Made by a program: the position numbers and the translations under genes. From assembly GCA_001460835.1 (NCBI GenBank), contig CYKH01000126.1, positions 6,186-32,010 on the forward strand: a stretch of 25,825 nt of DNA, read 5' to 3'. The DNA is from Bodo saltans (taxonomy: Eukaryota; Euglenozoa; Kinetoplastea; Eubodonida; Bodonidae). The number at the start of each line of letters is the position of its first letter. Within the stretch, counting starts at the first letter, position 1. Below the pieces are notes generated by a model. That model saw only the letters and a list, made by a program, of their open reading frames with translations, was not told where the DNA came from and searched no databases. This document shows, in pieces, positions 1-7,437 of this stretch.

Positions 1-1
1 A

Positions 2-877
2 TTGCGTTTCCTGAACGAGCAGCAACAAAAGCGCAACGAAAACATCGCGAATAAGACGTTTGTCATCGAAGAGAGCGAGAATATCTCAGTCCAAGATCTC
101 CCACTTGTGACTCCTGTCGGTGACGTCCTAATCGACGCGATGAACCTTCAGCTTTCTCCAAAAGATCGTCTATTGATTCTCGGCCCCAATGGTTGTGGAA
201 AGTCAACATTGTTCCGCGTCCTGTGTGGCCTCTGGGACCCAGCAGGCGGACGCGTTGCAAAGCCGAAGAATCGCACTGACATGCTGTTCCTCCCCCAACG
301 CCCATACATGATTCACGGTACACTAATTGAACAGGTTGTGTATCCGTGCAGCATCGCAGAAGCTGAAGAAAAACGTAAGGAACTTCATCCCGAAAGCAAC
401 TCGTTAGAAGAGCTAGTTTTAGAGCTGCTAAATATCGTGTTCATGCGTTCAGCTGTTGATCACTACGGCCTGCAAGCGTCGTACGATTGGAATGCAGTTC
501 TCTCTGGTGGCGAGAAGCAACGGCTAGGTCTCACACGAGTGTTTTTCCACAAGCCGAAGTACGCTATCCTCGACGAGTGCAACTCAACATTGGATCTCGG
601 AGCTGAAGCCTCCATCTTTGAGAAGTTGACATCACTGACTGGCACTGGTATTGTCACCATCTCTCATCGACACACGCTGTTCAAGTACCACAGTAAGTTC
701 CTGACGTATGACGGATGTGGTGACTACACATACCACGACACTTCTGATGATGATGCATTGTCTCACATGGACTCACGCGCCTCGGAAAAGGTTCGCCTGG
801 TGACTTTGATCATGGAAGTCTGCAAAGAACTCGGAGAGAATTGGCCCTCGAAGGCTCCCACTGCCGCAAATCAATAG
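2..877 (+). CDS. ABCD-type (peroxisomal/glycosomal) ABC half-transporter, 5'-truncated
   Basis: This is the nucleotide-binding domain of an ATP-binding cassette half-transporter of the ALD/PMP70 (ABCD) family, which moves acyl-CoA or fatty acids across the peroxisome or glycosome membrane; trypanosomatid members are the GAT transporters. Numbering from the window edge, it has Walker A (GPNGCGKST, about 61-69), an ABCD-style block LPQRPYMIHGTL followed by QVVYP (98-114), the signature LSGGEKQR (167-174), Walker B ending in D191-E192 within ILDECNST, and the switch histidine in ISHR (222). The spacing and the LDEC variant of Walker B are typical of ABCD proteins. The transmembrane half must lie upstream; the reading frame is open to the edge, so the TTG at position 2 is not a real start. 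It ends at TAG. The family call is strong; the exact paralogue and substrate cannot be told. Confidence 0.9.
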   Translation: MRFLNEQQQKRNENIANKTFVIEESENISVQDLPLVTPVGDVLIDAMNLQLSPKDRLLILGPNGCGKSTLFRVLCGLWDPAGGRVAKPKNRTDMLFLPQRPYMIHGTLIEQVVYPCSIAEAEEKRKELHPESNSLEELVLELLNIVFMRSAVDHYGLQASYDWNAVLSGGEKQRLGLTRVFFHKPKYAILDECNSTLDLGAEASIFEKLTSLTGTGIVTISHRHTLFKYHSKFLTYDGCGDYTYHDTSDDDALSHMDSRASEKVRLVTLIMEVCKELGENWPSKAPTAANQ

Positions 878-990
878 AGTCGTTGAGAGTTGTTCTGTTG
901 TTATCGCCAGCGTTGCAAATGAGACAATATCACACAACACTCGGAATAAGCACGGGGGTTTAGTATTTATGTAGCGGTACGTCAGTGATC

Positions 991-1020
991 ATTGTTTTCT
1001 TTGTTTATTTCCAACAATAG
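991..1020 (+). promoter_or_regulatory. Polypyrimidine tract and trans-splice acceptor for ASF1
   Basis: A T-rich run ends in ACAATAG, giving a candidate acceptor AG at 1019-1020, about 90 bp before the ASF1 start codon. It is the only long pyrimidine run in the 235-bp spacer after the ABC transporter gene. The role is inferred from kinetoplastid gene expression. Confidence 0.5.
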
Positions 1021-1112
1021 TGAAAAAGGCCGTAGTCATCGTACAGAGACCTATTCGTGTAACCGACACTCACACACATTGTGAAGTTTAAACGGTTCCA
1101 ACTTGCATCAAA

Positions 1113-1640
1113 ATGGACGAGGCACAGCAGCCGCTCCCCGACCCTGTTATTCAACTAGTCGAGCTGGAGCTCATAAACCCTAATCCCGGTCCGTATAAGG
1201 AGTCCTACCAATGGAGGATGCGCATCTCTGCATCTGAGCAGCTAGTGGAGCCCATGTCGATTTCATTCGTTTGGGTTGGTAGTTCAGGCTCGTCAGAGTA
1301 CGACCAAATGCTAGATTCTTTCGACGTCGGGCCGTTTGTTCCTGGAGTGACCGAATTTCACCTTGAATGTGATCCTCCAGAAGTATCCCGGATCCCACCG
1401 CAAGATGTGCTTGGGGTTACGGTGCTGTTGATCTCATTTCAATACCGCGGACAAGAGTTCCTTAGAGTTGGATACTACACCCAGGTTGCTTACTTTGATG
1501 ATGCATTGAATGCTTGTCCTCCGGAAGTAGCCGATGCAAGCTTGCTTGGTCGATTCCTAGCGATGTCGCAGCCTGCTGTGACCATTGTCCCTGTATCGTG
1601 GGATCGTACAATCAACGATCCAAATGCCTACCTCGAATGA
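1113..1640 (+). CDS. ASF1: Histone chaperone ASF1
   Basis: ASF1 binds the histone H3-H4 dimer and hands it to other chaperones during replication- and transcription-linked nucleosome assembly in the nucleus. The 175-residue product covers the whole immunoglobulin-like ASF1 core. Diagnostic stretches are FVWVGSSGSSEYDQMLDS (about 51-68), VLGVTVLLISFQYRGQEF and RVGYY (about 98-121), which carry the hydrophobic strand that packs against H3 and the acidic and arginine residues that contact it in yeast and human ASF1. A tryptophan near the C-terminus (VSWD) matches the human NWED segment. The N-terminus has a short extra leader (DEAQQPLPDP) before the first strand, and there is no long acidic tail such as that of yeast. 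The ATG follows a good splice-acceptor tract, and the stop is TGA. Confidence 0.92.
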   Translation: MDEAQQPLPDPVIQLVELELINPNPGPYKESYQWRMRISASEQLVEPMSISFVWVGSSGSSEYDQMLDSFDVGPFVPGVTEFHLECDPPEVSRIPPQDVLGVTVLLISFQYRGQEFLRVGYYTQVAYFDDALNACPPEVADASLLGRFLAMSQPAVTIVPVSWDRTINDPNAYLE

Positions 1641-2205
1641 GATCAAGGAAAGAATGACAGAAAAATAGTCGGAACCGGACTCACACGCGAAAGAAAAAAC
1701 AAATGGAGAAATGGCTGTGGTATTTATCCTTCGGCACATGTAACGTGCTTGTGTTTGTGAAGCTGCTTCTCAACGACACGGCAATACACTTGTGCTGCCT
1801 TGGCAACTTTTCGTTGATCTGTGTGCGATGTCATACCCACTTCCGTTAGCGATCTTCTAACGTTCTCTTTTGTGTTGAGCAACCACTTGTGTTATTTCCT
1901 ACCTTCTTTTGTTGTGATGTGTGTTCTACAATTCGTCAACGCTACTCCCAATCAATGGGTGTCGCAACACTTTTTTTGCGAAAGTGAAACGGTGAGATGA
2001 GACGAAGAAAGATAAAAAGGCTGTGCGTTTTCGTGCTCCTTTTTTCACATTTGCGAACCACGCCAGGATTGACGAAACATGACGAATCAGAGAAATTTTT
2101 ATTGGTTGTTTGTTGTTGTTTTTTTTTTCAATTCTGTCCTTAATCGTAAGCAAGTTCACTGTCTTATTCCTTTGTTTTCCTAAGGCACACAGTATCAACC
2201 AGTGC
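1641..2205 (+). other. Longest intergenic spacer (565 bp), no supported gene
   Basis: This stretch between ASF1 and the small helical protein is T-rich on the + strand and carries several pyrimidine runs, including a 10-T run at about 2120-2128 and the acceptor tract at 2155-2184. The only ATG-started frame I found is a 48-codon hydrophobic one at 1703-1849 with no recognisable motif. No tRNA-like or snoRNA-like fold was apparent by eye. It probably holds the ASF1 3' UTR and the 5' processing signals of the next gene. At two to five times the neighbouring spacer lengths it is the best place here for a missed small RNA. Confidence 0.5.
2155..2184 (+). promoter_or_regulatory. Polypyrimidine tract and trans-splice acceptor
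   Basis: A strong pyrimidine run ends in TTTTCCTAAG with the AG at 2183-2184, about 20 bp before ATG 2206. This acceptor lies inside the longer open frame that starts further upstream, so it excludes that upstream start and decides in favour of ATG 2206. Confidence 0.6.
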
Positions 2206-2550
2206 ATGGAGCCTAGGCGAAATTACACATCTGTGAAACCGCAGCTCATTAACGAATGGTTCACATTGTGTTGCCTTGAAACGCATCAGCGACAATGGAT
2301 TTATACCCTCGAAGAAATGAACAGTGTGTCAATGGAAATCTCCGAAGCTGTCTTGCGCATTGAAAGGCGCTTGTCAGATGCGCAAGACTTTTTGAAGGTT
2401 GCCCTTGAAGGCGTTGATGAGTATTCTACCATCATGGATGACTGCGATATGAAAACAAGACAAATCATGACGACGTTGCGTGAGCGGCAATTCATGTTAG
2501 AGAAATGGCCTCCCAGTAGAGACTCCAGTCGCGCATCACGGCTTCAGTAG
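2206..2550 (+). CDS. Small helical/coiled-coil protein of unknown function (114 aa)
   Basis: I do not recognise this protein. The frame is open from 2110, but the splice-acceptor AG at 2183-2184 makes ATG 2206 the likely start, giving 114 residues. The middle (about residues 40-100) is predicted by eye to be helical, with heptad-like hydrophobic spacing in stretches such as ISEAVLRIERRLSDAQDFLK and IMTTLRERQFMLEKW. The C-terminus is short, basic and serine-rich (SRASRLQ). There is no signal peptide or membrane segment. Its size and helical character would fit a small subunit of a larger complex, for example a trafficking or cytoskeletal complex, but nothing in the sequence names one. It sits between ASF1 and the WDR48-like gene on the same strand, has ordinary codon use, and ends in TAG. 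Confidence 0.6.
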   Translation: MEPRRNYTSVKPQLINEWFTLCCLETHQRQWIYTLEEMNSVSMEISEAVLRIERRLSDAQDFLKVALEGVDEYSTIMDDCDMKTRQIMTTLRERQFMLEKWPPSRDSSRASRLQ

Positions 2551-2582
2551 ATTCACCAGTTCCTCATAGATTCAAAAAGAGC

Positions 2583-2626
2583 ATTTTTCATTTTTCATTT
2601 TTTCAATCTGAAAATTTCGCCTTCAG
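2583..2626 (+). promoter_or_regulatory. Pyrimidine tract and probable splice acceptor for the WDR48-like gene
   Basis: A CATTTTT-type direct repeat forms a T-rich tract in the 140-bp spacer. Candidate acceptor AGs follow at 2625-2626 (CTTCAG) and at 2663-2664; I cannot choose between them. Both leave the ATG at 2691 as the first start in the mRNA. Confidence 0.4.
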
Positions 2627-2690
2627 CATAGTGTCTTTGTAGTTTGCTTGTTCTACATTGGAAGATTAAATACAAATACAAACTGCTTCA

Positions 2691-4994
2691 ATGAAGCGCC
2701 ACAGAAAATTTTCATTTTTGATGGGTGAAGGCCCTATCGGTGGTGGTCATGCTCTGGGTGTTAACGCAGCTGCTCATCTCTCCGACGGACGAGTAGCAAC
2801 TGCTGGTCGTGACGCAACTGTCCGCGTGTGGGAAAATGGCGCCGTGACCTCAGTCTTCTCCGATCACGCAGATGTCGTGCATGATGTTGCTGTCCCACCC
2901 TCAAGTAGCGTCATTGCCAGTTGCTCCTCAGACAACACCATTCTCCTCTACAACCACCAGAAACTTGTTGATGCTCGCTGTTGCCACACAGACGCAGTTC
3001 GGAAAATCAGATTCCTCTCATCGTCGAAGCTCGTTTCTGCCTCGTTAGATGGCAACGTGTGCATCAGCGATTTACGGAATGCAAGTTCCGAATTAGTTGT
3101 TCCAACTGGAGATCCGCTGTTTTCTCTCGCTCTCGGTGCAAGCGAAGGAAAAAATATCATCGCGGTAGGATCTGCTCGAGGTCACATGTACCTTTTTGAT
3201 CCTCGAGCAGCTCCACCTGACGACGAAGCCATGGAACCCTCAGTTCGCGCTGCACACAACTCGTGCGTTCGCGATCTTGTTTTCTGTGATGGAGGTTCAA
3301 AGTTGGCTTCCTGTGGAGCAGACGCAATTGTGAAAGTATGGGATTTGCGCCAGATGCAATCTCCTATCACGATTGTGCAGCACACCGATAGTGTCTTTTC
3401 TCTAGCCACGACTTCAGGTAGTCCATTGATTTTTAGTGGCAGCCGCGATGGAACAATCGCCATCACAAACGTTAGTAACCTCGAAACATCTTGTGGAGTT
3501 GTCTCGCAGCATCCGATCATGCATGTGTCTGTTTGTCCTAGGAACATCTTGTACGCCTGTACGACGAAGTCATCTGTTGACGGATATGTGCTGAGCACGA
3601 TCCTCCCTAGAAGCCTTCTTGGGACTTCTACGCCGCTTTCATCTGGCAGAAAGCCATCGCCTCAAGATAGTGGATTGTGGACATCGAGTGGACATGCACC
3701 ATCAACGCCATACGAAGATGTCGCCACGCCTTCAAAAATTGCGATCGACTTAGATACCCCAGGCCGTCCACCATCCCGATTCCGTTCAGATAACGCCATC
3801 ACAAAAGATCGAGAAAGAGCAGCTCCTTTGGGACTGGTAGATCCTCCAAACCGAAAATACGAATCTCCCTTTCTCAAATCATTAACATTCGTGTCCAAGG
3901 AACAGGAAAAGCAGTGGTGTACATCCCTTCGAACGAATCGCCCTGTGCGCGAAGGTCTGAACGAGCCGGATTTTTCGTTAGAAGGCAGCACACACGCTGT
4001 CTTGCAATGTGCACTTCTCAATGACAAGCGTCATGTTTTGTCTCTTGACGAAGCTCAAGATATCGTTTTGTGGAATATCACAACACAAGAGCAGCTTCAT
4101 CGGTTCGCACGTGGAACGGCTTGGAAAGATGCATTGGAACAAGCGAACATTGAAACACATTGCGCAAGCTGGTGCACGGTGGAATGTCGCTGGGGTTGCA
4201 TTTGTGTCACTATTTCATTTGAGAGTTCTGTGGATACGTGGGTCAATGAATGGTGGCTGAAGTATGTGAGCGTTCCAACGCCTGTTGCCACGTCGCCGAG
4301 AGCTGTTCAGCGCCGTCTTTCCACATACTCATTGACCCGCAAAGAGCGCTTGACGCTGATGCAGCGATCATTGAAGAACCTTTGTGAAATCGCACTGCGT
4401 AATCTGTTTACCGCTCGCAGAACGGAGAGTGTCTTAGTGTGGAATGTTCCTCAAGGAAATACGCCTCATGGATCGGGCAAACGGTTCGTGATTGGAAAAG
4501 AGGATAATATTGATGAAGTGATGCGTCTTGTTCCGGCGTGGGTAGCGAATATCTTCCAGTGTCCGGAGCAAGTCTTGCAAATATCTGCCACAGCAGCCCA
4601 CACAGTAGAATTATTGCCGTTTGACAGCAACGTTCCAGCGTTGAAACAGACACAATTTAGCATTCCCAGGAAACGAACCATTGCAGATCTTGCTCGTGAA
4701 CTATCGGGTGTACTTAAGCTTAAGATTCCAAAGACGAGAGAATTGATCGATGGAATTTCTCGAAGTCCTCTTGCCATTTCATTTTCAACCGGAGGTGACA
4801 TTGAAGCAGAATCTATGCAGCCTTTATTAGCTGAAGAATACCTAGAGTTTGTCGTAGCGCAAGAAGGAGGCCGACCGAATCCTGCTGTGACTGTTGATCC
4901 CCTTATGCAAGTAGGAACAGCATTCTTTATGTTTAAGGAGAAGGGTAGCGGAGTGTTACGGCTCTGGTACCGCAAGAATCCCCTGATGAGCTGA
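2691..4994 (+). CDS. WDR48: WDR48/UAF1-like WD40 protein, deubiquitinase activator
   Basis: WDR48 (UAF1; Bun107 in fission yeast) binds and activates the USP1/USP12/USP46 group of deubiquitinases. The 767-residue product has an N-terminal beta-propeller (about 12-310) with repeats ending in VRVWENG, ILLYNHQ, VCISDLR, MYLFDPR and VKVWDLR. A serine/proline-rich linker with several SP or TP sites follows (about 305-365). The C-terminal half, from about 400, matches the WDR48-specific DUF3337 region: RHVLSLDEAQDIVLWNI, then a tryptophan-containing segment and CVTISFESSVDTWVNEWW, which parallels the human stretch that runs from HVLT to FAAWV. The ending VLRLWYRKNP also resembles WDR48. It is somewhat longer than the human protein of about 677 residues, mainly in the linker and the C-terminal domain. 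The WD40 call is certain; the WDR48 call rests on the C-terminal region. Confidence 0.8.
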   Translation: MKRHRKFSFLMGEGPIGGGHALGVNAAAHLSDGRVATAGRDATVRVWENGAVTSVFSDHADVVHDVAVPPSSSVIASCSSDNTILLYNHQKLVDARCCHTDAVRKIRFLSSSKLVSASLDGNVCISDLRNASSELVVPTGDPLFSLALGASEGKNIIAVGSARGHMYLFDPRAAPPDDEAMEPSVRAAHNSCVRDLVFCDGGSKLASCGADAIVKVWDLRQMQSPITIVQHTDSVFSLATTSGSPLIFSGSRDGTIAITNVSNLETSCGVVSQHPIMHVSVCPRNILYACTTKSSVDGYVLSTILPRSLLGTSTPLSSGRKPSPQDSGLWTSSGHAPSTPYEDVATPSKIAIDLDTPGRPPSRFRSDNAITKDRERAAPLGLVDPPNRKYESPFLKSLTFVSKEQEKQWCTSLRTNRPVREGLNEPDFSLEGSTHAVLQCALLNDKRHVLSLDEAQDIVLWNITTQEQLHRFARGTAWKDALEQANIETHCASWCTVECRWGCICVTISFESSVDTWVNEWWLKYVSVPTPVATSPRAVQRRLSTYSLTRKERLTLMQRSLKNLCEIALRNLFTARRTESVLVWNVPQGNTPHGSGKRFVIGKEDNIDEVMRLVPAWVANIFQCPEQVLQISATAAHTVELLPFDSNVPALKQTQFSIPRKRTIADLARELSGVLKLKIPKTRELIDGISRSPLAISFSTGGDIEAESMQPLLAEEYLEFVVAQEGGRPNPAVTVDPLMQVGTAFFMFKEKGSGVLRLWYRKNPLMS

Positions 4995-5140
4995 GCAAAG
5001 ATCATTTCGAATAGCGAGAAAAATCTCAAATTTTTATTACGTTGATTGCGGACACCAACTTCTTGTTCATTTCGTCATTCCCAGCGCCACAGTGATGTTA
5101 TTTATTCTGGCCAAAAAAAAAAAAAGAATGAATGAGCAAT

Positions 5141-5168
5141 TTCTTTTGTTTGTTAATTTCTCGACTAG
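5141..5168 (+). promoter_or_regulatory. Polypyrimidine tract and trans-splice acceptor for the coiled-coil/PDZ gene
   Basis: A run beginning TTCTTTTGTTTG ends in CGACTAG with the AG at 5167-5168, 30 bp before ATG 5199. Just upstream (5113-5125) is a run of 13 A that probably lies in the 3' UTR of the preceding gene. Confidence 0.6.
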
Positions 5169-5198
5169 AAGCGTGACCTCGATCGATTCATCCCTCCA

Positions 5199-7217
5199 AT
5201 GGAAAGCTATGTGAGGAGGTACCTTCGTGAGGAAGTGTCGGATCGAAATGCTGTTGGACGGGCTCTCATGCGAAACCACGGTAAGATCTATTCGTTTCTT
5301 CCAACCGAGGAAGGTGTTGGAAGAGCTGATTTGTGGCCCGAGTTGACAGATGGGAAGCTTGAAAACGCAACCAACTTCAATTTTATGGCGACGCTTCGTG
5401 GTGCATCGTCTATTCCTGCAGATCAAGCAAACGCTACGATTCGTCGGGCCTCCTCTGCGGGTGGCGTGAAGAATGGTCAGCACCATCGAGGAGCACTTTA
5501 CGAAAGCTGCCAAAGACCTCAGTGGAATCGTGATACCCGTCACCTTGATCATGGTGAAGATCCACTGCAAAAGTGCCTTCGAGACTCGTTGAGATCCAAA
5601 GGGTACCATCGTGACTACGAGTCTGCCAAGCGCGATGCCGACTCATTAAGAAAAGCTGAACTTGAGCGGCTGCGCCGGAAAATGCAAGAGCAAGAATATG
5701 TTGCGCGTCAACTTGAACAACAGCGGCAGTTGTCCCAACAGTGGCAAGAAGTGCTCGTGATGGAGAAAACCAAGCGAGACACTCTACTCCGTGGTGAGCG
5801 TACGATTCGACTTAAATTTGAGTCAGAGTTTAGAAAAACTGTGTCACTTGTCGTCGAGCTCACGGAATTCAATCAACGAAAACGGCTTTTTAAGCTGGCC
5901 ATGCAGCAGCTAGATGAGCTTAAGGTACTTGAGCGTGAAGAATTTTTGGAGCACCAAATGTATCAGAAGATGCAAAAGCAGCGTGAGCTGGAAGAAATTC
6001 GTCGTCTTCAGAACCTAGACGCTCAGCGACGTCGAAACGACGAACACATGAAGCGTGTTCATGCATTAGCAACGGAAGAAATCACTGCTCGTGACAGAAT
6101 CGTTCGGTGGGCCGTTCAAAAATTGGTTGAGTTTTCTCAGTTTGAATTAGAAGGTCGCGATGCGTTGCTTCGGCGAGAAATCATGGAGTCCATCGAGTAT
6201 GAAGAAGCCCTTCAGCGCCAGTTGGTAATGGATACGAGAGACCGCTACTTTCGTGGCTTAGTCGATTCAGCTAACTCAACTCATCAAGAAATAGAAGAAC
6301 GTTTACAAAAATCTCGCAATGCACAGTTCGAGAAGCTTCGGCAAGATGAGATACAGCGAACTCGTCAACGATTCGATCGTCAAGTAGTTGATCTGATGCA
6401 AACTGAAGTGTTGGAGCGCTCTGATGTTGTTACTGGAGCCCAAAAAGTGATGTCATCACTGACGATGGAATTCTTGCGAAGTGTGCAGAGTTTGCGCTAC
6501 AGGGAGCAAGAAGCCAAAGCACGCTTTATCGTCGCTGAAGAAGAATTGAAAGCGCTTCGAGTTTTACAACGATCTTTCGATGATCTTGCCAATAGAGCAT
6601 TGGAAAATTCTGCGAGACGAGCGCGACAACTGGAAGATCAACGAATGCAACAAGAAGCAGAAGAAAAGCGACTGCAAGAAGAACAACGGCGCCAGCAAGA
6701 AGAACAACGACGAAAGTCGTTGCTCAGTGAAGAATTAGAGCAAAAGCGTATTAAAGACCTCCGTGATAAGGTTGAACGCCAAAACAAACCATTCCTCGGT
6801 GTCACTCTAGCCGAACGAACTGAGCCAGAGCTTGCACTGCTCGTTGAATCGTTGTACGTTGATGGACCTTGTGACGCTGCGGGCATTAAGATTGGTGATG
6901 TATTCGTCACTGTTGGTGGGATCCAGGTGAGTAGTTTCAGCACGATGCGAGAGGCCATTAACCAACACGCTCGAATGGGCGAACGGCTCGACGTGGTTGT
7001 TCAGCGAGACGAAAAGAACGTCCAGACTAGTATACAAGTCTTGACGGCAGACAAAGAATTTTCTGAGTTGAAGGATATTTACTTCGACACTGATCGTCAT
7101 GGACGCCACAAGAGAGAAGAAGCTAGTCCCACAAAACCTGACAAAGCTTCTCAAAACTCCACTCCCACTGCATCTCCAGGAAAGCCCCCTCTGAGTCGCC
7201 ACAGTCCTCGGCGATAA
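5199..7217 (+). CDS. Long coiled-coil protein with C-terminal PDZ domain
   Basis: The 672-residue product has no named orthologue that I recognise. Residues 1-145 are a non-coiled N-terminal region. Residues 145-525 are highly charged and rich in E, R, Q and L, as expected for long coiled coils; the end of this part has a short internal repeat of QEEQRR type (about 480-505). Residues about 529-618 form a PDZ domain: the carboxylate-binding loop reads PFLGVTLAE, followed by the usual DGPCDAAGIKIGDVFVTVGG block and a helix-strand ending (MREAINQHARMGERLDVVVQR). The C-terminal 50 residues are basic and rich in S, T and P, ending in SRHSPRR. PDZ domains bind short C-terminal peptides, so this could be a scaffold, perhaps of the cytoskeleton or flagellum. 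That role is inferred from architecture only. Confidence 0.8.
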   Translation: MESYVRRYLREEVSDRNAVGRALMRNHGKIYSFLPTEEGVGRADLWPELTDGKLENATNFNFMATLRGASSIPADQANATIRRASSAGGVKNGQHHRGALYESCQRPQWNRDTRHLDHGEDPLQKCLRDSLRSKGYHRDYESAKRDADSLRKAELERLRRKMQEQEYVARQLEQQRQLSQQWQEVLVMEKTKRDTLLRGERTIRLKFESEFRKTVSLVVELTEFNQRKRLFKLAMQQLDELKVLEREEFLEHQMYQKMQKQRELEEIRRLQNLDAQRRRNDEHMKRVHALATEEITARDRIVRWAVQKLVEFSQFELEGRDALLRREIMESIEYEEALQRQLVMDTRDRYFRGLVDSANSTHQEIEERLQKSRNAQFEKLRQDEIQRTRQRFDRQVVDLMQTEVLERSDVVTGAQKVMSSLTMEFLRSVQSLRYREQEAKARFIVAEEELKALRVLQRSFDDLANRALENSARRARQLEDQRMQQEAEEKRLQEEQRRQQEEQRRKSLLSEELEQKRIKDLRDKVERQNKPFLGVTLAERTEPELALLVESLYVDGPCDAAGIKIGDVFVTVGGIQVSSFSTMREAINQHARMGERLDVVVQRDEKNVQTSIQVLTADKEFSELKDIYFDTDRHGRHKREEASPTKPDKASQNSTPTASPGKPPLSRHSPRR

Positions 7218-7384
7218 GAAAATATTTTGATTTTGAGAGAGGAAAAGAACTGTTGTTGCGGTGCTGCAAGAAAACATTTTAGATAGATCCTTTTAAATTG
7301 TGTGCAATCTTACAGAAGTCCTTGCTTTTCTCGCTGCCAACCGTTTCAAAGCGCCTGCTCCCATGAGTAAATATCCTCATAGTT

Positions 7385-7420
7385 ATGTTTTTCACTTTGT
7401 CGCAAAGAGTTAGCTTACAG
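7385..7420 (+). promoter_or_regulatory. Trans-splice acceptor region for the CinA-NMNAT gene
   Basis: A T-rich stretch is followed by TTAGCTTACAG with the AG at 7419-7420. This AG lies 17 bp before ATG 7438, and the frame's apparent earlier GTG start (7420) overlaps the AG itself, so the ATG at 7438 is the real start. Confidence 0.55.
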
Positions 7421-7437
7421 TGTTGCTTCAACTGCAC

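Noticed and set aside
1703-1849. 48-codon hydrophobic frame in the long spacer
   Set aside because: No motif, no close splice acceptor, and short enough to occur by chance.
2583-2605. CATTTTT direct repeat as a possible regulatory repeat
   Set aside because: Fits a simple pyrimidine tract before a trans-splice site; no need for a separate function.
4466-5029. Minus-strand open frame of 187 codons
   Set aside because: Antisense to the conserved C-terminal region of the WDR48-like gene; no recognisable protein feature.
5113-5125. Run of 13 A as a possible retroelement tail
   Set aside because: No reverse transcriptase, no target-site duplication visible, and homopolymers are common in these spacers.
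5067-5609. Minus-strand open frame of 180 codons
   Set aside because: Overlaps the start of the PDZ gene and a spacer with poly-A; composition is that of a chance frame.
6640-6720. Short coding repeat of CAAGAAGAACAACG type
   Set aside because: Explained by glutamine/glutamate-rich coiled-coil sequence in the PDZ protein.
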